Below, piece by piece: positions 43,033-51,474 of a DNA stretch of 64,000 nucleotides; position 1 is the first letter of the stretch, and each line of letters opens with the position of its first letter. The notes under the pieces are model-generated. The model was not told the origin of the DNA and made no database searches. It saw only the letters and a program-made list of their open reading frames with translations. Source of the stretch: Bacteroides sp. (lineage in GTDB: Bacteria; Bacteroidota; Bacteroidia; Bacteroidales; Bacteroidaceae). The translations under genes were made by a program, and so were the position numbers. The stretch covers positions 1-64,000 of the forward strand of contig DXWV01000109.1 of assembly GCA_019416685.1 (NCBI GenBank), given 5' to 3'.

Positions 43033-43654
43033 CATCTTCTTCCTCCTCCTCTCCTTTCAGAATCGGCAGGCAGATTTGATATTTTACTGCCAGAATACGC
43101 GTTACAAAGACACTGCATCCACTTATTATTTGCGTTACGACAGAGTCCAGTCCTAAAAGGTGGCATATCCAATATACAACACCACCTACCACACATGCCA
43201 TGGCATAAATCTCTTTACGAAATATCAAAGGGATCTCATTAATAAACACATCACGAATCACACCGCCTGCCGCACCGGTAATACTACCCATCATGATAGC
43301 AACCCAGAACGGATATCCCAAAGCGATACTCTTTCCCACACCTACTACGGTAAACAAAGCCAGACCGACACTATCAAACACAAAGAATGTATTATGCAAA
43401 TGAATCAGATGTTTACCAAAGAAAATAACCCATAACAGAGCCATTGCCGTACAGATCAGATAGACGGGATTCGTCATCCACCCGGGAGTAACCCCAAGCA
43501 ATACATCACGAATAGTACCACCGCCAATGGCAGTAGCCAAGCCCACCACATAAGCCCCGAACCAATCAAAACGTTTGGCAGAAGCCAGACGAATACCACT
43601 GATTGCAAAAGCAAACGTACCTATAAAATCCAGAATTTGAACGAATGTTGGCAT
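43022..43654 (-). CDS. TRIC-type trimeric cation channel (UPF0126/YadS family)
   Basis: A 210-residue membrane protein with seven predicted helices and the duplicated glycine-rich motif of the family, ATAIGGGTIRDVLLG (about 40-54) and GAAGGVIRDVFINE (about 128-141). These GG..RD motifs line the pore of bacterial TRIC channels (potassium or other monovalent cations). It converges on the DUF4251 gene, sharing a palindromic element at the 3' ends. Confidence 0.9.
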   Translation of the reverse strand: MPTFVQILDFIGTFAFAISGIRLASAKRFDWFGAYVVGLATAIGGGTIRDVLLGVTPGWMTNPVYLICTAMALLWVIFFGKHLIHLHNTFFVFDSVGLALFTVVGVGKSIALGYPFWVAIMMGSITGAAGGVIRDVFINEIPLIFRKEIYAMACVVGGVVYWICHLLGLDSVVTQIISGCSVFVTRILAVKYQICLPILKGEEEEEDVKL

Positions 43655-43739
43655 ATCCTACTTTTTTTGTCTGCAAAGGAACAAATAATTCCGCAAGAAA
43701 GCGTACTTTTGTTTTCAGAAAAATAGATAGAAGAGCGAT

Positions 43740-44822
43740 ATGAAAATAACTATTGTTGCCGGGGCCCGCCCTAACTTTATGAAAATAGCGCCTATCACAC
43801 GTGCCATTGATGCTGCACGGGCGCAAGGTAGAAATATTTCTTACCGGTTGGTATACACCGGAAGACGCGATGATACCAGTTTGGACGCCTCTTTATTTGC
43901 CGATCTCCACATGAGGGAGCCGGATGTTTTTCTGGGAGTAAGTGATAGCAATGCCACCCAATTAGCTTCGGGCATTATGGTTGCTTTCGACAAGGAACTG
44001 ACAGAGAATCCCGCACATATCGTTCTTGTGGTTGATGATCTTACAGCTACAATGAGCTGTGCCATCGTTGCCAAGAAACAGGGAACTAAAGTTGCACACC
44101 TTGTAGCCGGTACCCGTTCATTTGATATGAACATGCCGAAAGAAGTGAACCGGATGATCACTGACGGACTGTCTGATTATCTGTTTACGGCAGGCATGGT
44201 AGCCAACCGCAACCTGAACCAGACCGGAACGGAGGAAGCCAATGTATATTATGTGGGAAATATTCTTATTGACAACATCCGTTATAATCGCAATCACTTC
44301 ATTCGTCCGCTTTGGCTTTCCGTACTCGGCGTAGAAGAAGGGGATTATCTCCTGCTTACCCTCAACAGAAGGGTATTGCTGAACAAAAAGGAGAACCTGC
44401 GCCGACTGATGGAAACAATTGTAGAGAAAGCTGCCGGCATGCCAATTATTGCTCCAGTGCATACCTATGTACGTGATGCTATCAAAGAGTTGAGTATCTC
44501 TGCTCCCAACCTTCATATCATGCCTCCGCAAAGTTATCTTTCTTTCGGGTATCTGATGAATAAAGCAAAAGGTATTATCACAGACTCAGGCAATCTGGCT
44601 GAGGAATCTACATTCCTGGGAGTTCCCTGTATCACACTGAACAGCTATTCGGAACATCCGGAAACATGGCGTATCGGAACCAACGAACTGGTAGGTGAAG
44701 ACTCCGCCGCACTGGGCAAAGCAATGGATACACTGATGAAGGGGGAATGGAAACACGGCGGACTGCCCGAACGCTGGGACGGACGGACAGCCGACAGGAT
44801 TGTGCAAATATTATTATCCTGA
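43740..44822 (+). CDS. UDP-GlcNAc 2-epimerase-like protein lacking two catalytic residues
   Basis: A 360-residue WecB-fold protein. It keeps ARPNFMKIAPI (sugar-nucleotide arginine), an aspartate in VVDDLTATM at the Asp95 position of E. coli WecB, PKEVNRMITD (Glu131) and TDSGNLAEES. However, the usual HVEAG is HLVAG (Glu117 replaced by Val) and the usual TGHRRE is TLNRRV (His213 replaced by Asn), so true non-hydrolysing epimerase activity is doubtful. Its stop overlaps that of the convergent glycosyltransferase by 9 bases. It may be a hydrolysing or regulatory relative acting in surface-sugar metabolism. Confidence 0.85.
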   Translation: MKITIVAGARPNFMKIAPITRAIDAARAQGRNISYRLVYTGRRDDTSLDASLFADLHMREPDVFLGVSDSNATQLASGIMVAFDKELTENPAHIVLVVDDLTATMSCAIVAKKQGTKVAHLVAGTRSFDMNMPKEVNRMITDGLSDYLFTAGMVANRNLNQTGTEEANVYYVGNILIDNIRYNRNHFIRPLWLSVLGVEEGDYLLLTLNRRVLLNKKENLRRLMETIVEKAAGMPIIAPVHTYVRDAIKELSISAPNLHIMPPQSYLSFGYLMNKAKGIITDSGNLAEESTFLGVPCITLNSYSEHPETWRIGTNELVGEDSAALGKAMDTLMKGEWKHGGLPERWDGRTADRIVQILLS

Positions 44823-45701
44823 TTTCTTTTCAGAAAGAAAGGTACAGAGATAACCCAATTTATAAAAAGCGAAAAGCTTTAATGAAGGATGCTGGCTGGT
44901 AAGATTGCTTACCAGCCTTTTTTCACTATGCTTGAATAAAAAAGCGACAACAGATACCATTTGCAGACGTTTTACAGTAGTATACCATCGTAACAGCTTT
45001 ACATGCGAATGCATCTGGTCAATGTGTCCGTCGAGATTACGGACCGCCCTGCGTATTTTCATAAGAAACTGTTCACTGTTCTCTTCTACCAGATGATATA
45101 CTGCATTGTCTATATGCAGTATTTCTACTCCCGCCTGCTCCAATTGCATTCCGAACAATGTATCTTCATATCCCAAGTGAAATGATTCATCAAAGCGTAC
45201 CTTCAGAAAGGCGTCTCTGCATATCATGAAATTCATGCTGATAAAGCGGTTATAAGGCTCCCGGTTTCTTTGTTCTGCACTCTGTTCTTCAACAGCCATT
45301 CCATATTTATAACGTAACACGGCATTGGCAGGAATACTTTTGCGCGGATAAACGAATCCACCACAAACCACCAGACCGGAACGGGCTACTTTAAGATACT
45401 CAGCAATAAAAGAGTCGGATACCGGCATGACATCCGAGTCCAGAAATAACAGATAAGGATATTGAGCCTCCGAAGCCAGATAGTTACGGATACGGGCAGG
45501 GCCCTGATTTTCTTCCTTTTGCAGATAGCGACAACCTTGCCATTCTGTTATTTTCCGGTTTTGTTGACGAATGTCTTCACGGGAGGCATCATCAGCCAGC
45601 AAAATCTCAAAAGGGATTTGCAAAGCAACTGCCTGACTATGTACTTTCTCTATTAATGGCAGACAGACAGCATTGTACGTAGGTATCAATATAGAAATCA
45701 T
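44814..45701 (-). CDS. Family 2 glycosyltransferase
   Basis: 295 residues from the ATG (a TTG two codons upstream is possible). GT-A fold: ISILIPTYNAV at the N-terminus, the nucleotide segment ILLADDAS, and the DxD-type LFLDSDVMP near residue 93. No membrane helices, so it is cytosolic or peripheral. The acceptor is unknown; it lies tail-to-tail with the WecB-like gene, both hinting at surface glycan synthesis. Confidence 0.88.
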   Translation of the reverse strand: MISILIPTYNAVCLPLIEKVHSQAVALQIPFEILLADDASREDIRQQNRKITEWQGCRYLQKEENQGPARIRNYLASEAQYPYLLFLDSDVMPVSDSFIAEYLKVARSGLVVCGGFVYPRKSIPANAVLRYKYGMAVEEQSAEQRNREPYNRFISMNFMICRDAFLKVRFDESFHLGYEDTLFGMQLEQAGVEILHIDNAVYHLVEENSEQFLMKIRRAVRNLDGHIDQMHSHVKLLRWYTTVKRLQMVSVVAFLFKHSEKRLVSNLTSQHPSLKLFAFYKLGYLCTFLSEKKSG

Positions 45702-45776
45702 TATCAATCACAATTATAGGAGACAAAAGTAATACAAAAAAGGTTATTAAGAACTACATTTTCAAGAGTAATTTGC

Positions 45777-45784
45777 TAACTTTG
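45777..45784 (+). promoter_or_regulatory. -7 element close to the DUF5686 start
   Basis: TAACTTTG, matching TAnnTTTG, ends eight bases before the first ATG (45792) and twenty before the second (45804). The mRNA leader must therefore be very short. Confidence 0.5.
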
Positions 45785-45803
45785 CCGACTCATGTTGAAG
45801 TAT

Positions 45804-48392
45804 ATGAAGCTACTATATAAAAAACTTATCCTTTTATTTCTGCTCGTATTTGCTGCGTCACAGTCTTTTGCGCAGCTAAAGGGGGTTATAACAGACTCAA
45901 TTACACACGAGCCACTGATGTATATTTCAGTTTACTATGAAGGAAAAGGCGTTGGCGGAGTGTCCAATGCCAATGGTGAATATCAGATAGAGACCCGTAA
46001 AAACTGGAACGAAGTAACCTTCTCATCCATTGGTTACCGCACAAAAGTTATCAAACTGACTCCCGGGCAGAAAGTTTTGAACGTACAAATGGTACCGGAC
46101 GATGTAATGTTGTCCGAGGTCGTCGTAAAGCCAAAGAAAGAGAAGTACTCAAAGAAGAATAATCCGGCTGTAGACTTTATGCGAAAAGTAATAGAGCATA
46201 AGAAGGCTCAAAAGCTGGAGGTAAACGATTACTATCAATATGATCAGTACGAGAAAATGAAGATGTCTCTCAACGATATTACTCCCGAAAAGTTGGAGAA
46301 AGGTATCTACAAGAAATACTCCTTCCTTAAAGATCAGATTGAAGTATCGGAAACCACTAACAGTCTGATTCTCCCCATATCTATTCAGGAGACATCCTCA
46401 CAAACTGTATTCCGTAAAAGCCCGGAAAGCAAGAAAACAATTATCAAAGGAATGAACTCCAATGGTATCAATGAATTCTTCTCGACAGGAGATATGCTTG
46501 GAACTGTTTTGCAGGATGTATTTACCAATGTTAACATCTATGACGATGATATCCGCCTGCTGCAAAGACGCTTCACCAGTCCTATAGCCAAAGAGGGACT
46601 CAATTTCTATAAATACTATCTAATGGATACGCTGACGGTGGAACGGGATACTTGTGTACACCTCACGTTTGTGCCGCAAAACTCGCAGGACTTCGGATTC
46701 ACGGGGCATCTTTATGTGTTGAAAGATTCAACATATGCCGTAAAAAAGTGTGTCATGAACTTGCCCAAGAAAACAGGAGTCAACTTTGTCAATCAGCTGG
46801 ATATTGTACAGCAGTACGAACAATTGCCCAACGGAAACTGGGTCTTAATGGATGACGATATGCTGGTAGACCTCTCTCTGGTAAAGTCAATGGGTGGACT
46901 ACAGGTACAGCGAACAACGAAATACAGCAATTATAAGTTCGACCCTATTGAACAAAGGCTTTTCCGCCTGAAGGGTTCGGTAATCAAAGAAGCCGATATG
47001 CTGTCAAAGAGCGATGAATACTGGGCGGAAGTTCGCCAAGTACCACTCACTAAAACAGAGAGTAGTATGGATGTATTCATGAACCGGATAGAACAGATTC
47101 CGGGATTCAAGTATATTATCTTCGGAGCCAAAGCATTGATAGAGAATTTCGTAGAAACTACCGGACCTAAAAAGCCGAGTAAGTTTGACTTCGGGCCTAT
47201 CAATACGACGATATCCAATAACTATGTAGACGGTCTGCGACTGCGATTGAGTGGTATGACTACCGCCAATCTCAACCCACATTGGTTCCTGAGCGGTTAT
47301 GGAGCTTATGGTTTCAAAGACCATCGCTGGAAGTATAGCGGGACACTGACTTATTCGTTCAATAAACGTGACTATGTGGTTTGGGAGTTCCCAAAACACT
47401 TCATTTCTGCCACTTACAGCTATGATGTGATGTCACCAATGGATAAATTCCTGTTTACGGATAAAGATAACGTATTCGTATCGTTCAAAACTACAACTGT
47501 AGACCAGATGTCATACATGCGTGATATTGCTATTAACTATGAACTGGAAACTCCGACAGGTTTTGGTGTAAAAAGTATGCTCCGTCATCGTAATGATGAG
47601 CCGACAGGTAATTTGAAATACTGGGCAAACAACAGCAGTGCAGACAAAATGCCATTGCCCAATGAAAAACCGATTCACGACATTACCACCGCCGAAGCAA
47701 GCGTAACCTTACGATATGCGCCGGGAGAAGCTTTTGTAAATTCCAAGCAACGCCGTATCCCGGTGTCACTGGATGCTCCCATATTTACCCTAACTCATAC
47801 AGCCGGTTTCAAAGGAGTACTGGGTGGCGAATATAACTTTAACCGTACAGAAGCAAGCATCTGGAAACGCGTATGGCTTCCTTCTTCCTGGGGTAAAGTA
47901 GATATCAGCCTCAAAGGGGGAGCCGAGTGGAATACTGTTCCCTTCCCATTGTTGATATTGCCGGAAGCCAACCTTTCGTACATTACACAACGTGAAACAT
48001 TCTGCCTTATTAATAATATGGAATTCCTGAATGACCGCTTTGCTTCTCTCTCATTGTCATATGATATGAACGGAAAACTATTCAATCGTATACCTTTATT
48101 GAAAAAGCTAAAGTGGAGAGAAATGATCCGTTTCCGTACCTTGTGGGGAACATTGACAGATAAAAACAACCCATTCAAGAGCAATAATCCCGACCTGTTC
48201 CTCTTCCCGATGCGCGACGGTCAGTACACAAGCCACGTAATGGATCCGAAGATACCATATATGGAAGCAAGTGTAGGTGTTTACAACATTTTTAAGCTCT
48301 TACATGTTGAATATGTACACCGTCTGACATATCGTGATAATCCGGGTATCAATAAGTGGGGTATACGGTTCATGGTATTAATGGTGTTTTAA
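45804..48392 (+). CDS. DUF5686 / carboxypeptidase-regulatory-like outer-membrane protein
   Basis: 862 residues from the second ATG, which starts a clean signal peptide (MKLLYKKLILLFLLVFAASQ, cleavage near FAQ); an ATG four codons earlier is possible but nearly touches the promoter. A CarboxypepD_reg-like beta domain (about 25-110, KGVITDSITHEPLMYISVYY) is followed by the long DUF5686 region, mostly amphipathic strands ending WGIRFMVLMVF, as in outer-membrane barrels. Function is unknown. Its stop codon abuts a palindromic heptad element, and rarA follows. Confidence 0.88.
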   Translation: MKLLYKKLILLFLLVFAASQSFAQLKGVITDSITHEPLMYISVYYEGKGVGGVSNANGEYQIETRKNWNEVTFSSIGYRTKVIKLTPGQKVLNVQMVPDDVMLSEVVVKPKKEKYSKKNNPAVDFMRKVIEHKKAQKLEVNDYYQYDQYEKMKMSLNDITPEKLEKGIYKKYSFLKDQIEVSETTNSLILPISIQETSSQTVFRKSPESKKTIIKGMNSNGINEFFSTGDMLGTVLQDVFTNVNIYDDDIRLLQRRFTSPIAKEGLNFYKYYLMDTLTVERDTCVHLTFVPQNSQDFGFTGHLYVLKDSTYAVKKCVMNLPKKTGVNFVNQLDIVQQYEQLPNGNWVLMDDDMLVDLSLVKSMGGLQVQRTTKYSNYKFDPIEQRLFRLKGSVIKEADMLSKSDEYWAEVRQVPLTKTESSMDVFMNRIEQIPGFKYIIFGAKALIENFVETTGPKKPSKFDFGPINTTISNNYVDGLRLRLSGMTTANLNPHWFLSGYGAYGFKDHRWKYSGTLTYSFNKRDYVVWEFPKHFISATYSYDVMSPMDKFLFTDKDNVFVSFKTTTVDQMSYMRDIAINYELETPTGFGVKSMLRHRNDEPTGNLKYWANNSSADKMPLPNEKPIHDITTAEASVTLRYAPGEAFVNSKQRRIPVSLDAPIFTLTHTAGFKGVLGGEYNFNRTEASIWKRVWLPSSWGKVDISLKGGAEWNTVPFPLLILPEANLSYITQRETFCLINNMEFLNDRFASLSLSYDMNGKLFNRIPLLKKLKWREMIRFRTLWGTLTDKNNPFKSNNPDLFLFPMRDGQYTSHVMDPKIPYMEASVGVYNIFKLLHVEYVHRLTYRDNPGINKWGIRFMVLMVF

Positions 48393-48500
48393 ATAGTGAT
48401 TAACGGAGTAGTGATAAGTGATTAGCTCCATGCGGATATAGCGTAGCCCACTTATCACTAATCACTTATCACTTATCACTAAATCACTTATCACTAACAA
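48393..48500. repeat. Heptad palindrome A between DUF5686 gene and rarA
   Basis: The left arm (48393-48425) has TAGTGAT/AGTGATAAGTGATTAG units; the right arm (48449-48497) has the complements (CTTATCACTAATCACTTATC and more), period 7. The loop holds a core starting CCATGCGG and ending ATAGCGTAGCC (48428-48448). The element begins at the DUF5686 stop codon and ends just before the rarA ATG, so it may form a terminator/attenuator or an mRNA-stability hairpin. Confidence 0.75.
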
Positions 48501-48501
48501 T

Positions 48502-49779
48502 ATGCAGCCATTAGCAGAACGACTTCGACCAAAGACACTGGATGACTATATAGGTCAGAAACATTTAGTAGGACCTGGTGCTATCCTGCGCAAGATGATT
48601 GATGCAGGACGAATCTCCTCTTTTATCCTATGGGGACCTCCCGGAGTAGGAAAAACAACGCTGGCGCAAATTATCGCTAATAAGCTGGAAACCCCGTTTT
48701 ATACGTTAAGTGCAGTTACTTCGGGGGTAAAGGATGTACGCGAAGTGATAGACCGTGCCAAGAGTAACCGTTTCTTTTCACAGGGAAGCCCAATACTATT
48801 CATTGATGAAATACACCGCTTCAGCAAGTCACAACAAGACTCACTGTTAGGGGCTGTAGAGCATGGAACCGTAACACTGATCGGTGCTACTACCGAGAAT
48901 CCCTCTTTCGAAGTGATCCGCCCTCTCCTCTCCCGCTGCCAGCTTTATGTGTTAAAGTCTCTCGAAAAGGAAGACTTGCTGGAACTGTTGCAACGTGCCA
49001 TTACCACAGATACAATACTGAAAGAACGCCGTATCGAACTGAAAGAAACAAATGCCATGCTTCGCTTCTCAGGAGGTGATGCCCGTAAACTACTAAACAT
49101 ACTGGAGTTGGTGGTAGAATCCGAAGCAGAAGAAACCGTAATCATCACCGATGAGATAGTAACCGAACGGCTACAACAGAATCCGCTTGCTTATGATAAA
49201 GACGGAGAGATGCATTACGATATTATCTCTGCTTTTATCAAATCCATTCGCGGAAGTGATCCCGACGGTGCTATCTATTGGCTGGCGCGCATGGTAGAAG
49301 GCGGTGAAGATCCTGCTTTCATAGCCCGTCGCCTTGTTATTTCGGCAGCCGAAGATATCGGACTTGCCAATCCGAATGCTTTGCTTATAGCCAATGCCTG
49401 CTTTGATGCACTGATGAAATTGGGATGGCCCGAAGGAAGAATCCCACTGGCAGAAGCTACCATCTATCTGGCTACAAGCCCGAAAAGTAACTCTGCATAC
49501 AGTGCCATTAATGATGCTCTTGCTATGGTACGCGAAACAGGCAATTTACCCGTTCCGCTCCACCTGCGTAATGCACCAACCAAACTGATGAAACAGTTGG
49601 GATACGGACAAGAATACAAATATGCCCACAGCTACGAAGGTAACTTCGTGAAGCAGCAATTCCTGCCGGACGAGCTAAAAAACCGCCGCATCTGGCAGCC
49701 GCAACACAATGCTGCGGAACAGAAGCATGCCGAACGAATGCAGCAGTTGTGGGGTGAGAGATATAAAGAAGGAAAATAA
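48502..49779 (+). CDS. rarA: Replication-associated recombination protein A (AAA+ ATPase)
   Basis: A 425-residue RarA/MgsA-type clamp-loader-like ATPase: Walker A WGPPGVGKTT (about 43-52), Walker B ILFIDEIHRF (about 98-107), the sensor-1 segment GATTENPSFEV and arginine finger LSRCQLY, then the MgsA C-terminal domain with ISAFIKSIRGSDPDGAIYWL. It acts at stalled replication forks. It follows the DUF5686 gene in the same direction, separated by the heptad palindrome. Confidence 0.95.
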   Translation: MQPLAERLRPKTLDDYIGQKHLVGPGAILRKMIDAGRISSFILWGPPGVGKTTLAQIIANKLETPFYTLSAVTSGVKDVREVIDRAKSNRFFSQGSPILFIDEIHRFSKSQQDSLLGAVEHGTVTLIGATTENPSFEVIRPLLSRCQLYVLKSLEKEDLLELLQRAITTDTILKERRIELKETNAMLRFSGGDARKLLNILELVVESEAEETVIITDEIVTERLQQNPLAYDKDGEMHYDIISAFIKSIRGSDPDGAIYWLARMVEGGEDPAFIARRLVISAAEDIGLANPNALLIANACFDALMKLGWPEGRIPLAEATIYLATSPKSNSAYSAINDALAMVRETGNLPVPLHLRNAPTKLMKQLGYGQEYKYAHSYEGNFVKQQFLPDELKNRRIWQPQHNAAEQKHAERMQQLWGERYKEGK

Positions 49780-49797
49780 CCAATCAAACGAAAGAAT

Positions 49798-50754
49798 ATG
49801 AAAATTGTAGTATTAGACGGTTATGCCGCCAACCCCGGCGATTTATGCTGGGAAGGCCTGAAGGCACTGGGTGAATGCACGATTTACGACCGTACTGCTC
49901 CCGAAGAAGTATTGGAGCGTGCTGCCAGTGCAGAAGCTATTCTTACCAACAAAGTAGTGATTACCGCAGAACACATAGCAGCCCTGCCCGAATTGAAGTA
50001 CATTGGAGTACTGGCCACCGGATATAATATCATAGATATTGACGCTGCCCGTGCGCGCGGAATCGTAGTAACCAACATCCCCGCATACAGTACACCGTCT
50101 GTGGGGCAAATGGTATTTGCACATATCCTGAATATTACTCAACAGGTACAACACCACTCCGAAGAGGTTCATAAAGGACGCTGGACCAACAGCCCTGACT
50201 TCTGCTTCTGCGATACTCCGCTCATTGAATTGCTTGGAAAGAAAATCGGCCTTATCGGTTTGGGACAGACGGGATATAATACAGCCCGTATTGCCATCGG
50301 TTTCGGTATGAAGGTATGGGCATACACTTCTAAGTCGCGTCTGCAACTGCCGCCGGAAATCAAGAAGATGGAACTTGACCAGATTTTCCGTGAGTGCGAT
50401 ATAGTGAGCCTGCACTGCCCGCTAACTGAGCAGACACGTGAATTGGTAAATGCACGTAGGCTGGCGTTGATGAAACCCACAGCTATACTTATTAATACCG
50501 GACGTGGCCCATTGGTAAACGAACAAGACCTTGCCGACGCCCTCAATGAGAAAAAGATTTATGCAGCCGGCATAGATGTACTTTCTACCGAACCGCCTCG
50601 TGCAGATAATCCGTTATTGACAGCACGCAATTGCTATATTACCCCACACATTGCCTGGGCTACCACCGCTGCCCGCGAACGGTTAATGGGAATTATGCTG
50701 GAAAATCTGAAAGCCTATATGGCAGGTAAACCAGTAAATAACGTAGCAAAATAA
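49798..50754 (+). CDS. D-2-hydroxyacid dehydrogenase (NAD-dependent)
   Basis: A 318-residue enzyme of the D-isomer hydroxyacid dehydrogenase family. The Rossmann motif GLIGLGQTGYNTARIA (about 151-166), the catalytic-arginine segment ILINTGRGPLVNE, glutamate in DVLSTEPP and histidine in YITPHIAWAT are all present. Closest in kind to glycerate/hydroxypyruvate reductases. It starts 18 bp after rarA and is probably co-transcribed. Confidence 0.92.
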   Translation: MKIVVLDGYAANPGDLCWEGLKALGECTIYDRTAPEEVLERAASAEAILTNKVVITAEHIAALPELKYIGVLATGYNIIDIDAARARGIVVTNIPAYSTPSVGQMVFAHILNITQQVQHHSEEVHKGRWTNSPDFCFCDTPLIELLGKKIGLIGLGQTGYNTARIAIGFGMKVWAYTSKSRLQLPPEIKKMELDQIFRECDIVSLHCPLTEQTRELVNARRLALMKPTAILINTGRGPLVNEQDLADALNEKKIYAAGIDVLSTEPPRADNPLLTARNCYITPHIAWATTAARERLMGIMLENLKAYMAGKPVNNVAK

Positions 50755-50941
50755 TAGAGAACTGTTCTTTTTACTGACACACTCTTTTTAAAAAAGAGAC
50801 GAAGTAGAGAGAAAACAGAGAACATTGCATCATAAAAAATAGAAAAAGGGGCGTTATACACCTGGAAAAGGTGGATATAATACCGGAATAATCACCGTTT
50901 CATGCCATGAAAAGTTCAGTTTTCTTGTGTGCAAAAAGTTC

Positions 50942-51001
50942 CTCGGCTCCGAGGAGGGAATGGCTCGGCTCCGGGGAGGGAATGGCTCGGCTCCGGGGAA
51001 C
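50942..51001. repeat. 22-bp G+C-rich tandem repeat, about 2.7 copies
   Basis: CTCGGCTCCG(A/G)GGAGGGAATGG occurs at 50942-50963 and 50964-50985, with a partial third copy to 51001. Each unit contains the near-palindrome CCTCGGCTCCGAGG, able to form a tight hairpin. Base composition contrasts sharply with the surroundings. Confidence 0.8.
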
Positions 51002-51102
51002 AAAAAAAGGGTTATCCGATTCTACTTCTCTCTTGCTGAGAGAATATCTTCTGATAGCAGAATAAAGCCGAAAAACAAGAAGAAAGAACCTTTGGAAAAT
51101 AA

Positions 51103-51146
51103 AACAGGATGAATGACGTTTCATTAGTCACTCATCCTGTTGTTTT
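51103..51146 (+). terminator. Intrinsic terminator with no obvious gene upstream
   Basis: AACAGGATGAATGAC pairs with GTCACTCATCCTGTT (one mismatch) around a 9-nt loop, followed by GTTTTATTA. The nearest plus-strand gene ends 350 bp upstream, so an unannotated short transcript from about 50,830-51,100 is suggested. Confidence 0.65.
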
Positions 51147-51248
51147 ATTATCAAACTGCAAAAAGCTTAACGCTCTACAGTCCATTCTTTTCTATCCAGC
51201 ATAAATGGGTAAAGAAATAGAGTACTCCTTGGCTTATAAAAATACAAT

Positions 51249-51474
51249 TTGACAGTTGTTTAATTGACAGTTATTTAATTGACAGTGGACAGTGGACAGT
51301 TGACAATTGACAGTTATTCAATTGACAATTTGATTAATTATGCAGCGGGAGTACATAGCCCATCCCCCTCTGAGAGGGGATACCCTTTAAGACGGGGAAA
51401 GTGCATTGCCCCATAGCGCAGCACACTGTCAATTGTCAATTGTCCACTGTCAACTGAATAACTGTCCACTCAAT
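51249..51474. repeat. Heptad palindrome D (TTGACAG/CTGTCAA type) downstream of cydB
   Basis: The left arm (51249-51330) is a run of TTGACAG, TTGACAA and TGGACAG heptads with occasional TTATTCAA octamers; the right arm (51425-51474) is the complement (CTGTCAATTGTCAATTGTCC and more). The 94-nt core has its own hairpin CCCCTC-TGA-GAGGGG (51365-51379) and CATAGCGCAGC (51412-51422), which matches the core of elements A-C. The right arm reaches the cydB stop codon. Confidence 0.7.

Larger units (their letters stand above)
50755..51248. other. Non-coding gap downstream of the hydroxyacid dehydrogenase gene
   Basis: About 490 bp without a convincing gene. Contents in order: an 8+1+8 A/T palindrome (CTCTTTTT...AAAAAGAG, 50782-50798) that may terminate the dehydrogenase transcript, the 22-bp tandem repeat at 50942-51001, and an intrinsic terminator at 51103-51146. 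A 61-codon plus-strand frame (50927-51112) runs through the repeat and ends at this terminator; a small RNA or peptide from here is possible but not shown. Confidence 0.5.

Noticed and set aside
50900..51124. 74-codon minus-strand frame
   Set aside because: It crosses the G+C-rich tandem repeat and a terminator; no protein features.
51249..51474. Insertion sequence ends
   Set aside because: The arms are periodic heptads and not ordinary terminal inverted repeats; there is no transposase and no clear target duplication.
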